DNA of 64,000 nucleotides from Streptomyces echinatus (lineage in GTDB: Bacteria > Actinomycetota > Actinomycetes > Streptomycetales > Streptomycetaceae), in the NCBI RefSeq assembly GCF_014203595.1, contig NZ_JACHJK010000009.1, positions 332,345-396,344 on the forward strand, given 5' to 3'. Made by a program: the position numbers and the translations under genes. The notes beneath the pieces are model-generated. The model was not told the DNA's origin. It worked only from the letters and a program-made list of their open reading frames with translations, and did no database searches. Below, in pieces: positions 43,783 to 55,639 of the stretch. Every line of letters begins with the position of its first letter. Position 1 is the first letter of the stretch.

Positions 43783-44559
43783 ATGGTGGAACTGAAGACG
43801 GACACGTCGATCGACGCGATGCACCGTGCGGGCCGGGTGGTCGGGCGCGCCCTGACAGCCGTGCGGGAGGCGGCCCACGTCGGCGTCTCGCTGCTGGAGC
43901 TGGACGAGGTGGCCCGGGGGGTGCTGCGCGAGGCGGGCGCGTCCTCGCCGTTCCTCGGCTACCGGCCCTCCTTCGCCCCGACCCCCTTCCCCGCGGTGAT
44001 CTGCGCCTCGGTGAACGACGCGATGGTGCACGGCATCCCCACCGCGTACCGGCTCCGCGACGGCGACCTGGTCTCCGTCGACTGCGGCGCCCAGCTGGAC
44101 GGGTGGGCCGGGGACGCGGCCGTCAGCTTCGTGGTGGGCCGCGCGCGCCCGGCGGACCTCCGGCTGATCGAGACCGCCGAGCGGGCCCTGGCGGCGGGCA
44201 TCGCGGCGGCCGTGCCCGGCAACCGCGTCGGCGACATCGCGCACGCCGTCGGCCGGGTCTGCCGCACGGCGGGCTACGGCATCCCGCAGGGCTTCGGCGG
44301 CCACGGCGTGGGCCGCCGTATGCACGAGGACCCCGAGGTCCCCAACGAGGGCCGCCCGGGCCGCGGGCTGCCGCTGCGCGCGGGCATGGTCCTGGCCATC
44401 GAGCCCATGCTCATCGCGAGCGGCCGGGACACCTACTACGAGGCGGACGACGGCTGGACCCTGCGCACGACCGACGGCTCCCGGGCCGCCCACGCGGAGC
44501 ACACCGTGGCCGTCACCGACTCCGGACCCCGGATCCTCACGGCCGCGGCACCGGCGTGA
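43783..44559 (+). CDS. map: Methionine aminopeptidase, type I
   Basis: The 258-residue metalloenzyme removes N-terminal methionine. Conserved parts include CASVNDAMVHGIPTAYRLRD, VSVDCGAQLDGWAGDAAVSF with two metal-binding Asp residues, GFGGHGVGRRMHEDP with a metal-binding His, and AIEPML with a Glu. Streptomycetes carry several copies; this one lacks a Shine-Dalgarno and starts at a likely transcription start, so it is probably a specialised or conditionally expressed copy. Confidence 0.92.
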   Translation: MVELKTDTSIDAMHRAGRVVGRALTAVREAAHVGVSLLELDEVARGVLREAGASSPFLGYRPSFAPTPFPAVICASVNDAMVHGIPTAYRLRDGDLVSVDCGAQLDGWAGDAAVSFVVGRARPADLRLIETAERALAAGIAAAVPGNRVGDIAHAVGRVCRTAGYGIPQGFGGHGVGRRMHEDPEVPNEGRPGRGLPLRAGMVLAIEPMLIASGRDTYYEADDGWTLRTTDGSRAAHAEHTVAVTDSGPRILTAAAPA

Positions 44560-44579
44560 GGCGGCACGGGGAGCCGCGC

Positions 44580-44790
44580 GGGCGGACGCGCACGGGGGCG
44601 GGCGCCGCGGGACGGTGAGAAGTCACGCGGGAAGCCGTGCGGGCGGGCGCCGCGGGGCGGTGTGAAGCAGCGCGAGAGGCCTTGCCCGCGACCGCGCACG
44701 GCGGACGGGCGTCGCGAGACCGTGTGAAGTCGCTTGGGAACCGGGCGGCGGACGCGCACGGCGGGCGGGCGCCGCACCGGAGCGGCCCGC
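44580..44790. repeat. Degenerate tandem repeats in a 343-bp gap
   Basis: About four diverged units share the core ACGCGCACGG-GGGCGGGCGCCGCGGG-CGGTG-TGAAGTC, beginning near 44587, 44638, 44690 and 44752. The gap 44560-44902 otherwise contains only the ClpC ribosome site. The open frames in it are composition artefacts. Confidence 0.55.
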
Positions 44791-44902
44791 GCCCTCATCG
44801 GCGAACATGCCCGCCCCCACGGATCGTGTCATCGTGGGCATGAGCAACCCGCCCCCGGGTTACCCGGCCGCTCCGCATGTCGTCAGCGAAGGAACCCACG
44901 CC

Positions 44903-47440
<2,538 letters not shown>

Positions 47441-47450
47441 TCCGGTTCCG

Positions 47451-49253
47451 CTACGGCGCCGGGTCCACCACCATCGCCGAGCCGCCGCCGCGTCGTACCT
47501 TCTCGGCGGCGGCCAGCCACTTGCCGTTCGGCAGGCGCTGTACGCCGGTCGCCGCGCCGATCTCGGGGTTCAGCTTGAAGTTGTGGCCGACGGCCTCCAG
47601 CCGCTTGCGCAGATCGCTGTCGTACAGGGCGGGTTCCAGCTCGGTCTGGGCCGCGTTGCGCTGGCTGGCGCGGGGTGCGGCGATGGCGTCGACGAGCGGC
47701 AGGTGCCGGTCGAGGAATCCGGTGAGCGTCTGCAGCACGGTGGTGATGATGGTCGCCCCGCCGGGTGAACCGACCGCCACGACGGGCTTGCCGTGCCGGT
47801 CCAGGACGATCGTCGGGGAGATCGAGGAGCGCGGGCGCTTGCCCGGGCCCGGCAGGTTCGGGTCGTGCACGGCCGGGTTGGCCGGCGCGAAGGAGAAGTC
47901 GGTCAGCTCGTTGTTGAGCAGGAAGCCCCGTCCCGGCACGGTGATGCCGCTGCCGCCGGTCTGCTCGATGGTGAGCGTGTAGGCGACGACGTTGCCCCAC
48001 TTGTCGGCCACCGTCAGGTGGGTGGTGTTCTCGCCCTCGTAGGTTGTCGGGGCCGCCGTACCGCCCTTGCCGCAGGCCGCCGGGTGACGCGGGTCGCCGG
48101 GGGCGAGCGGGCTGCCGAGGACGGCGTCGTCCTTGATCAGGCAGGCGCGGGAGTCGGCGAACCGCTGCGACAGCAGCTGCTTCGTGGGCACGTTCTCGGA
48201 GGCGGGGTCGCCGACCCAGCGTCCGCGGTCGGCGAAGGCGATCCGGCTCGACTCGATGAAGTGGTGCAGGTACTGCACCTCGCTCGCCTTGGAGAGGTTC
48301 GTCCCCTCCAGGATGTTGAGCGCCTCGCCGACCGTGGTGCCGCCGGAGGAGGAGGGCGCGATGGAGTACACGTTCAGACCGCGGTACGACGTCCTGGTGG
48401 GCGCCTGGAGCTTGGCGCGGTAGACCGCGAGGTCCTTCTCGGCCAGCTTGCCGGGGCGGGCGTTCCAGCCCGAGGCGGGGTCCACCGGCGGGTGTTCGAC
48501 GGTCTTGACGATGTCGTCGCCGATGTCCCCGCGGTAGATCGCGCCGACGCCCTGACGGCCCAGCTGCTCGTAGGTGCGGGCGAGTTCGGGGTTCTTCAGG
48601 GTGGAGCCGACGACGGGGAGCCGGCCGTTCGGCAGGAACAGCCGTGCGGTGTCCGGGAAGTAGCGGAACCGCGTCTCGTTGGACGCGGTCTGCGAGCGGA
48701 AGGTGTCGTCCACGGTGAAGCCGTCGCGGGCCAGCCGCTCGGCGGGCCGCAGGAGGGTGCCGAGCCGCTCGCTGCCCCATTGGTCCAGCGCCGTCTGCCA
48801 GGTGGCGGGCGTGCCCGGGGTGCCGACGCCCAGGCCGCTGCTGACGGCGTCGGCGAAGGCGAGCGGCTTGCCGTTCTCCGTGAACAGGTCGGAGTCGGCG
48901 CTGAGCGGTGCGGTCTCGCGGCCGTCGATGGTGTGCACCGTACGCGACTTGGCGTCGTAGTAGACGAAGTAGCCGCCCCCGCCGATGCCCGCGGAGTAGG
49001 GCTCGGTCACGCCGAGCGCGGCGGCGGTGGCGACGGCCGCGTCGACCGCGTTGCCACCGTGCCTGAGCACCTCTATGCCGGCGGCGGAGGCGTCCGCGTC
49101 GACGCTGGCGACGGCGCCGCCGTAGCCGACGGCCACGGGCACCTTGCGGACGGTCTCGCTCGTCGTCGCGGCCGGCGGCGCCGCCGCCCCCACCGACACC
49201 ACGGCGGCCGAGACCGCCAGAACCGCCAGTTTCCGCGTACCTGGACGACCCAT
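47451..49253 (-). CDS. ggt: Secreted gamma-glutamyltransferase
   Basis: The 600-residue proenzyme begins with a signal peptide (GRPGTRKLAVLAVSAAVVSV, cleavage near Ala-rich residues 24-30). It carries the conserved GGNAVDAAVA and GIGGGGYFVYYD blocks. Autocleavage is expected before Thr410 in GENTTHLTVADKWGN, making large and small subunits. It hydrolyses or transfers gamma-glutamyl groups, including from glutathione, outside the cell. ATG 49253 follows GGGAGG. Confidence 0.93.
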   Translation of the reverse strand: MGRPGTRKLAVLAVSAAVVSVGAAAPPAATTSETVRKVPVAVGYGGAVASVDADASAAGIEVLRHGGNAVDAAVATAAALGVTEPYSAGIGGGGYFVYYDAKSRTVHTIDGRETAPLSADSDLFTENGKPLAFADAVSSGLGVGTPGTPATWQTALDQWGSERLGTLLRPAERLARDGFTVDDTFRSQTASNETRFRYFPDTARLFLPNGRLPVVGSTLKNPELARTYEQLGRQGVGAIYRGDIGDDIVKTVEHPPVDPASGWNARPGKLAEKDLAVYRAKLQAPTRTSYRGLNVYSIAPSSSGGTTVGEALNILEGTNLSKASEVQYLHHFIESSRIAFADRGRWVGDPASENVPTKQLLSQRFADSRACLIKDDAVLGSPLAPGDPRHPAACGKGGTAAPTTYEGENTTHLTVADKWGNVVAYTLTIEQTGGSGITVPGRGFLLNNELTDFSFAPANPAVHDPNLPGPGKRPRSSISPTIVLDRHGKPVVAVGSPGGATIITTVLQTLTGFLDRHLPLVDAIAAPRASQRNAAQTELEPALYDSDLRKRLEAVGHNFKLNPEIGAATGVQRLPNGKWLAAAEKVRRGGGSAMVVDPAP

Positions 49254-49396
49254 GCGTACCTCCCGTCGGGACAGTCCGCGCAGCGTAACCAGATCGGTGC
49301 AGTACCGACAGTACGCCTCCGGGGGCTGCCACACGAACGTCACACATCGAACACCGGTCCGTACGAGGTCACCACGGGCCGCTAACATGCGCGGCC

Positions 49397-50143
49397 ATGA
49401 ACGACGACGTGCGCAACATCGCCCTGGGCGTCATCGCGGCCGGCATCAGCGCCGCGCTCGGCTGGCTGGCCCGCACCTATCTGTGGCGGCGCAAGCTGCG
49501 GCGCAAACAGGAGTTCTTCGGGCTGCCCGAGAACTCGGAGTCCCTGCTCGTCGTCAACCGGGACCCGGCCACCGCGGAGCCGGCCGTCCACCGTTTCGAC
49601 GTCTTCGCGCTCCTGGAACTCTCCGGGCTGATCAAGGACTGCGGCGCGAACGTCGAGGTGGCCACCCAGGACACGGTCCGGCAGGGCTTCGGGGAGCGGA
49701 CCGAGTTCTGCGTGGGCGGGCCGGCGTCCAACCGGCGCATGCTCGCCCACATGACGGCGATGCTCCCGGGCATCCGCGTGAACGCCGACCCCGAGCCCGG
49801 CCCGGACCGGAGCGCGTTCCACATCGGCGCCGACCGGTACCGCATGGAGCCGGGCGTCTCCGAGTACGTCCTGCTGGTGCGCCTGGCCAAGAGCCGGCAG
49901 GCCCGCCCGGTGTTCCTCTTCTGCGGCCAGCGGGCCATCACCAACCAGGCCGCCGCCCGCTATCTGGCCCGCCACCACGAGCGGCTCCACCGCAAGTACG
50001 GCACCGGCCCGTTCGTCTTGCTGCTGAAGGTGCTCAACTCGCAGGCGTACGGCCCGGACGTGGTCGAGCTGGTCGCGGACGTGACGCGGACGGCGCTGCG
50101 GCCCCTTCCCGAGACGGACTCCGCCGAGGCGGTCGCTCAGTGA
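49397..50143 (+). CDS. Membrane-anchored hypothetical protein
   Basis: The 248-residue product has one N-terminal membrane helix (about 6-26, NIALGVIAAGISAALGWLA) followed by a basic RRKLRRKQEFFG. The mixed alpha/beta domain includes LLVVNRDPATAEPAVHRFDV and FLFCGQRAITNQAAARYLA. I do not recognise a family. TAACAT (49383-49388) lies eight bases before the ATG, so the mRNA is probably leaderless. Divergent from ggt. Confidence 0.7.
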   Translation: MNDDVRNIALGVIAAGISAALGWLARTYLWRRKLRRKQEFFGLPENSESLLVVNRDPATAEPAVHRFDVFALLELSGLIKDCGANVEVATQDTVRQGFGERTEFCVGGPASNRRMLAHMTAMLPGIRVNADPEPGPDRSAFHIGADRYRMEPGVSEYVLLVRLAKSRQARPVFLFCGQRAITNQAAARYLARHHERLHRKYGTGPFVLLLKVLNSQAYGPDVVELVADVTRTALRPLPETDSAEAVAQ

Positions 50144-50154
50144 TTCAACAATCT

Positions 50155-50221
50155 TTACTGGTACGTAACTTACCGACGGGTTACTTGCGGTAAGGGACCA
50201 AGGTTACCGTCGGGTCACTTT
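50155..50221 (+). promoter_or_regulatory. Repeat-rich promoter region of the secreted hydrolase
   Basis: TTACTGGTACGTAA (50155-50168) has inverted TTAC/GTAA ends. GTAAC (50165-50169) and GTTAC (50180-50184) form a second dyad. TTACCGACGGGTTACTT (50170-50186) and TTACCGTCGGGTCACTT (50204-50220) are direct repeats 34 bp apart with 15 of 17 bases equal. Multiple TetR-like binding sites are likely. Confidence 0.6.
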
Positions 50222-50249
50222 GCCACCGAGCCAAGTGAAGGAGTGACCC

Positions 50250-51815
50250 ATGGGACACGGTCGCACCGCGCTGCGCACCTCCGCCGCGGGAGCCGTCTCC
50301 GCGGCGCTGATCGCCGGCACCGTCGTCGGTCTGGCGCCGGCCGCGCAGGCCTCCCCGTCCGTTCGTTTCGTCGACATCACCGGCGACGGCGGCATCCCGC
50401 TGAAGGCGAACGTCGTCACGCCCGCCGACGCCGACGGCTCGCGCCGCTACCCGCTCATCGTGCTGCCCACGAGCTGGGCCCTGCCCCAGGTCGAATACCT
50501 CGCGCAGGCACGGAAACTCGCCGACTCCGGCTATGTCGTGCTCACCTACAACGTCCGCGGTTTCTGGCAGTCCGGCGGACAGATAGAAGTGGCCGGTCCG
50601 CCCGACACAGCGGACGCCTCCAAGGTCATCGACTGGGCCCTCGCGCACACCCCGGCAGACCCCGAGCACATCGGCATGGCGGGCGTGTCGTACGGCGCCG
50701 GGATCAGCCTGCTCACCGCCGCCCACGACAAGCGGATCAAGGCGGTGGCCGCGCTCAGCGGCTGGGCCGACCTGATCGACTCGATCTACTCGGGCCGCAC
50801 CCAGCACCTGCAGGCGGCGGCCGTGCTGGACGGCGCGGCCACCCTCACCGGCCGCGAGAGCCCCGAGCTGCGCGAGATCTTCGACAATCTGTACGCCTCC
50901 GACCTGGACAAGGAACAGGAGATGATCGACTGGGGGCGCAAGCGTTCCGCCGCCACCTACGTCGACCAGCTGAACAAGAACGGCGCCGCGGTCATGATGG
51001 CCAACGCCTGGGGCGACACGGTCTTCCCGGTGAATCAGTACGCGTCCTTCTACGAGAAGCTGACCGTCCCGAAGCGGCTCCAGCTGCGCCCCGGCGACCA
51101 CGCGACCCCGGAGCTGACCGGACTGTTCGGGCTGCCCAACGACGTGTGGACGGACACCGGGCGCTGGTTCGACCACTACCTCAAGGGCGTCGACAACGGC
51201 GTCGACCGCGAGCAGCCGGTCCGGCTGAAGTCCCGTAGCGCGGGGGGATACGAGGGCTACCCGGACTGGAAGTCGGTCACCGCCACCCGGCGGAAGGTGG
51301 AGCTCGCCGGCTCGACCACCATCCACGCGAACGTCGACTCCGGCGCGGACGGCGGGATCGTCTTCCTCTCCAGCATCCTGGACCAGGTCGCCCAGCTGCC
51401 GCCGATGGCCTCGATGCCGCTGCTGCCGCGCCGCTGGGCGGCCGTGTGGCAGTCGGAGCGCTACGGCGACGCCCAGCGGGTGCGCGGCACGGCCCGCCTG
51501 CACACCACGCTCACCCCGACCGCGGAGAGCGGCACGCTCGTGGCCTACCTGTACGACGTGGGTCCGCTCGGCATCGGCAAGCTGGTCACCCACGCGCCCT
51601 ACACCTGGCACGGGCGCACGCCCGGCGAGGCGTTCGGCGTGGACCTGGACCTGTTCTCCACGGCCTACGACGTGCCCGCAGGACACCGCCTCGCGCTGGT
51701 GGTCGACACCGTCGACCCGCTCTACGCCGAGCACAACCCGTCCGGCGCGCAGCTGACCTTCTCCTCGTCCGCGGACGACCCGTCGTACGTGTCCGTCCCG
51801 CTCGCCGAGCAGTGA
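50250..51815 (+). CDS. Secreted alpha/beta hydrolase (CocE/NonD, Xaa-Pro peptidase-like)
   Basis: The 521-residue protein has a signal peptide ending AQA near residue 34. The alpha/beta-hydrolase core contains the nucleophile in AGVSYGAGIS (near residue 150), an acid in NAWGDTVFP and a His in PGDHATPEL. A C-terminal jelly-roll domain follows, like that of cocaine esterase and X-prolyl dipeptidyl peptidases. It should cleave esters or acyl/peptidyl substrates outside the cell. ATG 50250 follows AAGGAG. Confidence 0.88.
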   Translation: MGHGRTALRTSAAGAVSAALIAGTVVGLAPAAQASPSVRFVDITGDGGIPLKANVVTPADADGSRRYPLIVLPTSWALPQVEYLAQARKLADSGYVVLTYNVRGFWQSGGQIEVAGPPDTADASKVIDWALAHTPADPEHIGMAGVSYGAGISLLTAAHDKRIKAVAALSGWADLIDSIYSGRTQHLQAAAVLDGAATLTGRESPELREIFDNLYASDLDKEQEMIDWGRKRSAATYVDQLNKNGAAVMMANAWGDTVFPVNQYASFYEKLTVPKRLQLRPGDHATPELTGLFGLPNDVWTDTGRWFDHYLKGVDNGVDREQPVRLKSRSAGGYEGYPDWKSVTATRRKVELAGSTTIHANVDSGADGGIVFLSSILDQVAQLPPMASMPLLPRRWAAVWQSERYGDAQRVRGTARLHTTLTPTAESGTLVAYLYDVGPLGIGKLVTHAPYTWHGRTPGEAFGVDLDLFSTAYDVPAGHRLALVVDTVDPLYAEHNPSGAQLTFSSSADDPSYVSVPLAEQ

Positions 51816-51864
51816 TCTCCGGCTGCCGCCGGACGAGCCTGGCCCGTGTGAACTGCCGCCCCCC

Positions 51865-52743
51865 TTACGGTTTCGGGGCCATGGGAGGCTCCCCGCCCGG
51901 CAGCAGCGCCCCAGGGCCGGCCGTGGCGACAGCCACGGCCTCGGTCTTGGGGCTGCGCTGCTCACGGCGGGACACCCAGCCGGCGAACCACGAGAGCAGC
52001 ATGCACATCCCGATGTAGATCGGCGAGATCACCATCACCACGGGGATGAACGGCAAATCGTAGTCGAGGTTGGAGGCGATGAGTTTCCCGGCATGGAGGA
52101 ACTCCTCGTAGGTGATGAGAAAGCCGAGGGAGGTGTCCTTCAGGGCGACCACCAGCTGGCTGATGATGGCCGGCAGCATGGCGCGCATCGCCTGTGGGGC
52201 GAGGACGTACGTCATGACGTGCGTCTTGCGCATGCCGAGCGCGAACGCGGCCTCCCGCTGGCCGCGTTCGACGGCGTTCACGCCCGAGCGGAAGACCTCG
52301 GCGAGCACCGAGCCGTTGTAGAGGGTCAGTCCGGCGACCAGCGCGGGCAGCGGCTGCACCTTCAGCGCCACGAAGATGAAGAAGATCATCACCAGGACGG
52401 GCATGGCGCGGAAGAACTCCACGACGAGCGCGGCGAGCAGGCGCACCGGCCGGTGGTCCGAGAGCCGGCCGGCGGCCAGTACCCCGCCGAGGACGAGGGA
52501 GAGGACGGCCGCCATGGCGAACGCCTTGAGCGTGTTGCCGAGGCCGCGCAGCAGCAGTTCCTGGATGCCCTGGTACTCGAAGGGCATCCACTTGGTGTAG
52601 GTGAACTGGCCGGTGTCGAAGAGGAGGTACAGGCCCCAGGCGACGAGCGCCAGGATGACGACGGCCGAGAGGGCGCCGTAGAGGGCGTGCCGTCGGCGGG
52701 TGCGCGGGCCCGGGAGGTCGTAGAGCGCGGTGGCCTCGGTCAT
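51865..52743 (-). CDS. Amino-acid ABC transporter permease (GluD-like)
   Basis: The 292-residue membrane protein has a long cytoplasmic start, then about five helices with the ABC permease EAA-type loop ERGQREAAFALGMRKTHVMT. It is the second of two HisMQ/GluCD-type permeases and overlaps the first by 4 bp. The C-terminal 35 residues are a polar tail. Confidence 0.9.
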   Translation of the reverse strand: MTEATALYDLPGPRTRRRHALYGALSAVVILALVAWGLYLLFDTGQFTYTKWMPFEYQGIQELLLRGLGNTLKAFAMAAVLSLVLGGVLAAGRLSDHRPVRLLAALVVEFFRAMPVLVMIFFIFVALKVQPLPALVAGLTLYNGSVLAEVFRSGVNAVERGQREAAFALGMRKTHVMTYVLAPQAMRAMLPAIISQLVVALKDTSLGFLITYEEFLHAGKLIASNLDYDLPFIPVVMVISPIYIGMCMLLSWFAGWVSRREQRSPKTEAVAVATAGPGALLPGGEPPMAPKP

Positions 52744-53384
52744 CGGGCGACTCCGAACCTGCGCTCCAGGAGGTGGAACAGGGCGCTGATGGCGAGCGTG
52801 ATGATCAGATAGCCGACGGCGATCCAGACGAACGTCCAGACGATGTTGTAGCCGAGTTCGCTGAGCGTCTTGTACGTGCCGAGCAGTTCGGTCACGCTGA
52901 ACGCGCCCGCGATGGCGGAGTTCTTGGCGAGGGCGATGAGGGTGGAGCCGACGGGCGGGATGACGGACCGGAACGCCTGCGGCAGCACGACCAGCGACAG
53001 CGTCTGCCCGAAGGTCATCCCGAGGCTGCGGGCCGCCTCGCCCTGCCCCCTGGGCACGGTGTTGATGCCGGAGCACAGCGCCTCGCAGATGAACGCCGAG
53101 GTGTAGCAGCCGAGGGCGAGGACCGCGAACACCTCGAAGGGCAGGACGAGTCCGAACCGGGGCAGGCCGAGCAGCACCGCGAAGAACAGCAGGGTCAGCG
53201 GGGTGTTGCGCAGCACGGTGACCCACACGGTGCCGAAGACCCGGAGGGAGCCGACGGGCGCGACCCGGAAGGACGCCATCACGAAGCCCAGGGCGAGGGC
53301 CAGCAGGGAGGCATACACGGTGAGTTCGAGGGTGCCGAGGAACCCTTCGGCGTAGGTCGGGAAGTTGTCTGTCAGTACCTTCAT
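52740..53384 (-). CDS. Amino-acid ABC transporter permease (GluC-like)
   Basis: The 214-residue protein has five membrane helices, including LELTVYASLLALALGFVMAS, and the coupling loop RGQGEAARSLGMTFGQTLS. It pairs with the next permease to form the channel. It is 11 bp from the binding-protein gene. Confidence 0.91.
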   Translation of the reverse strand: MKVLTDNFPTYAEGFLGTLELTVYASLLALALGFVMASFRVAPVGSLRVFGTVWVTVLRNTPLTLLFFAVLLGLPRFGLVLPFEVFAVLALGCYTSAFICEALCSGINTVPRGQGEAARSLGMTFGQTLSLVVLPQAFRSVIPPVGSTLIALAKNSAIAGAFSVTELLGTYKTLSELGYNIVWTFVWIAVGYLIITLAISALFHLLERRFGVAR

Positions 53385-53395
53385 GCCGTCCTCGC

Positions 53396-54316
53396 TCAGC
53401 TGGCCGGATAGCGGTCGATGGCGGGCGGATGGGGGGCGGGTACACCCGAGAGGCCGAGCGTGGCGTCGTAGGCCTTCTTCCAGTCGCCGTTCTTCTCGCG
53501 GGCCTGGAGCGCGTCGTCGAGGGCGAGGCGCAGGGCGTTGTCGCCGCGCGGGACGCCGATGCCGTAGGGCTCCTCGGAGAAGGGCTTGCCGACGACCTTG
53601 AGTTCGCCCGGGGCCTTGGCCGCGTAGCCGATGAGGATGGCATCGTCGGTGGTGACGGCGTCGACCTGGTAGGTGAGGAGGTTGTCGACGCAGACCGAAT
53701 AGGTGTCGTAGGCGACCAGGACCGCCTTCGGGTAGTCGGTCCTGATGCGCTGGTAGGGCGTCGAACCGGCCGCCGAGCAGACGCGCTTGCCGACGAGGTC
53801 CTGGGGGCCGTGGATGTCGTTCTCGTCCTTGCGCACCAGGAGTGACTGGCCGGCCATGTAGTAGGGGCCGGCGAAGCCGACGAGCTTCTTGCGGTTCGCG
53901 TTGATGGTGTACGTGCCGACGTAGTAGTCGATCTGACCGTTCTGCAGGGCGGTTTCGCGATTGGCGGAGGCGATCGTGCGGAAGCGGATCGTCCGGGGCG
54001 GGAGGCCGAGGGAGGCGGACATCATCCTGGCGATCTCGATGTCGAAGCCGGAGTAGGTGCCGGTGGCCGGGTCCTTCTCGCCGAGGTAGGGCTGGTCCTC
54101 CTTGGCGCCCACGACGAAGTAACCGCGTTTTTCGGCCCGGGTCCAGGTCCGGGAGCCGGGCAGGCGGAAGTCCCGGGCCACCTGGTAGTGCGGGAGCTTC
54201 TCGGGCGCCGGGCCCTTGCCCGGCGGGCTGCCCTGCTTGCCGCAGGCGGCGGCCAGCAGGGTGAGCAGCGCGCAGAGGGCACGGGGCACACGGGTGGTAC
54301 GGAACACGGGTCGCAC
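53396..54316 (-). CDS. Glutamate-type extracellular solute-binding lipoprotein (GluB-like)
   Basis: The GTG at 54316 gives 306 residues. The lipobox LLAAAC lies at about residues 20-25. Family 3 binding-protein motifs follow: GFDIEIARMMSASLGL, NGQIDYYVGTYTINANRK and VTTDDAILIGYAAK. It delivers a polar amino acid, probably glutamate or aspartate, to the permease. Substrate inferred from family. Confidence 0.9.
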   Translation of the reverse strand: MRPVFRTTRVPRALCALLTLLAAACGKQGSPPGKGPAPEKLPHYQVARDFRLPGSRTWTRAEKRGYFVVGAKEDQPYLGEKDPATGTYSGFDIEIARMMSASLGLPPRTIRFRTIASANRETALQNGQIDYYVGTYTINANRKKLVGFAGPYYMAGQSLLVRKDENDIHGPQDLVGKRVCSAAGSTPYQRIRTDYPKAVLVAYDTYSVCVDNLLTYQVDAVTTDDAILIGYAAKAPGELKVVGKPFSEEPYGIGVPRGDNALRLALDDALQAREKNGDWKKAYDATLGLSGVPAPHPPAIDRYPAS

Positions 54317-54324
54317 TCCCCGGG

Positions 54325-55068
54325 TCAGTGCTTGAGGATCTTGGAGAGGAAGTCCTTGGCGCGCTCGCTGCGCGGGTTCGTGAAGAACGCGTCCGGGCTG
54401 CGGTCCTCGACGATCCGGCCGTCGGCCATGAAGACGACGCGGTTGGCGGAGGCACGGGCGAAGCCCATCTCATGGGTGACGACGATCATGGTCATGCCGT
54501 CCCGGGCGAGCTGCCGCATGACCTCCAGCACCTCGTTGATCATCTCGGGGTCGAGGGCGGATGTGGGCTCGTCGAAGAGCATCGCCTTGGGTTCCATGGC
54601 GAGCGCGCGGGCGATGGCGACGCGCTGCTGCTGGCCGCCGGAGAGCTGGGCCGGATACTTGCCGGCCTGGTTCAGCAGGCCGACGCGGTCGAGGAGTTCG
54701 CGCGAGCGGCGGTCGGCCTCGTCCCTGCCGCGCCCGCGGACCTTGACCTGAGCGAGGGAGACGTTCTGCAGGACCGTGCGGTGGGCGAAGAGGTTGAAGG
54801 ACTGGAAGACCATGCCGACCTCGGCGCGGAGCCGGGCGAGTGCCCTGCCCTCCGCGGGCAGCGGCTGCCCGTCGAGCGTGATGGTGCCGGACTGGATGGT
54901 CTCCAGCCGGTTGACCGTCCTGCACAACGTCGACTTGCCCGAGCCCGAGGGGCCGATGACGACGACCACCTCCCCCTTGCCGACGGTGAGGTCGATGTCC
55001 CTCAGGACATGCAACTCCCCGTAGTACTTGTTGACGTTCCGCAGTTCGATCAACGGATCGACGGCCAT
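54325..55068 (-). CDS. Amino-acid ABC transporter ATPase (GluA-like)
   Basis: The 247-residue ATPase has Walker A GPSGSGKST, the Q-loop VFQSFNLFAHRT, signature LSGGQQQR, Walker B MLFDEPTSALDPE and the H-loop VVTHEMG. It is first in the four-gene ATPase-binding protein-permease-permease operon, matching gluABCD order. Streptomycetes have several such systems. Confidence 0.93.
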   Translation of the reverse strand: MAVDPLIELRNVNKYYGELHVLRDIDLTVGKGEVVVVIGPSGSGKSTLCRTVNRLETIQSGTITLDGQPLPAEGRALARLRAEVGMVFQSFNLFAHRTVLQNVSLAQVKVRGRGRDEADRRSRELLDRVGLLNQAGKYPAQLSGGQQQRVAIARALAMEPKAMLFDEPTSALDPEMINEVLEVMRQLARDGMTMIVVTHEMGFARASANRVVFMADGRIVEDRSPDAFFTNPRSERAKDFLSKILKH

Positions 55069-55204
55069 CCGCAGCCCTACTCACTTTCAGCCGTGTCGTG
55101 GTTGCCGCAACCTATCCAGGCGTCTGCGGAGTTGAGGGACGACACGCACTTTCCGGGCAATAGCCGTATTTACGTCAACAGGGTGAGTGGGCGGCCCCGG
55201 CCGG

Positions 55205-55624
55205 TCAGGCCTCGGCGATCTCGCCGTACAGCTGGGACAGCTCAGGAGCGCCGGTCGCGGCCCACTCCTGCCCGGCCGGCACCACCTCGACCGCCCGGCC
55301 GGAGGCGAGCCGTACGACGGGTTCGCCGTCGGACCGGATCTGCCAGGCGGCGCCGGGCACGGTGCGCACCACGACCGTGCCCAGGTACAGCCCGGCGTCA
55401 TGGCCCAGCCAGGGCAGGATCTCGGGATCGTCCCGCCAGCGCGGCACCATCTGGTCCAGGGCCTCCAGGGAGGCCGGGGTGTCGTCGAGGCGGACACCCG
55501 CCCGGTCTGCTTGCGAGCGGAGCAGCTCGCACTCGGAGAGCAGTTCGGCGACCGCCTCGGGGTCGGCCGGAAGCGCCGCGTCACCCCTCTTCGTGTGCCG
55601 TGGGCCCAGGAACGGAAGGTGCAT
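55205..55624 (-). CDS. DUF6278-family protein
   Basis: The 139-residue product starts HLPFLGPRHTKRGDAALPAD and contains WLGHDAGLYLGTVVVRTVPG and WQIRSDGEPVVRLASGR. It has no membrane helix or signal peptide. It looks like the DUF6278 proteins of streptomycetes; function unknown. It follows xthA by 15 bp on the same strand. Confidence 0.75.
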   Translation of the reverse strand: MHLPFLGPRHTKRGDAALPADPEAVAELLSECELLRSQADRAGVRLDDTPASLEALDQMVPRWRDDPEILPWLGHDAGLYLGTVVVRTVPGAAWQIRSDGEPVVRLASGRAVEVVPAGQEWAATGAPELSQLYGEIAEA

Positions 55625-55639
55625 GGACCCAGCCTGGCA

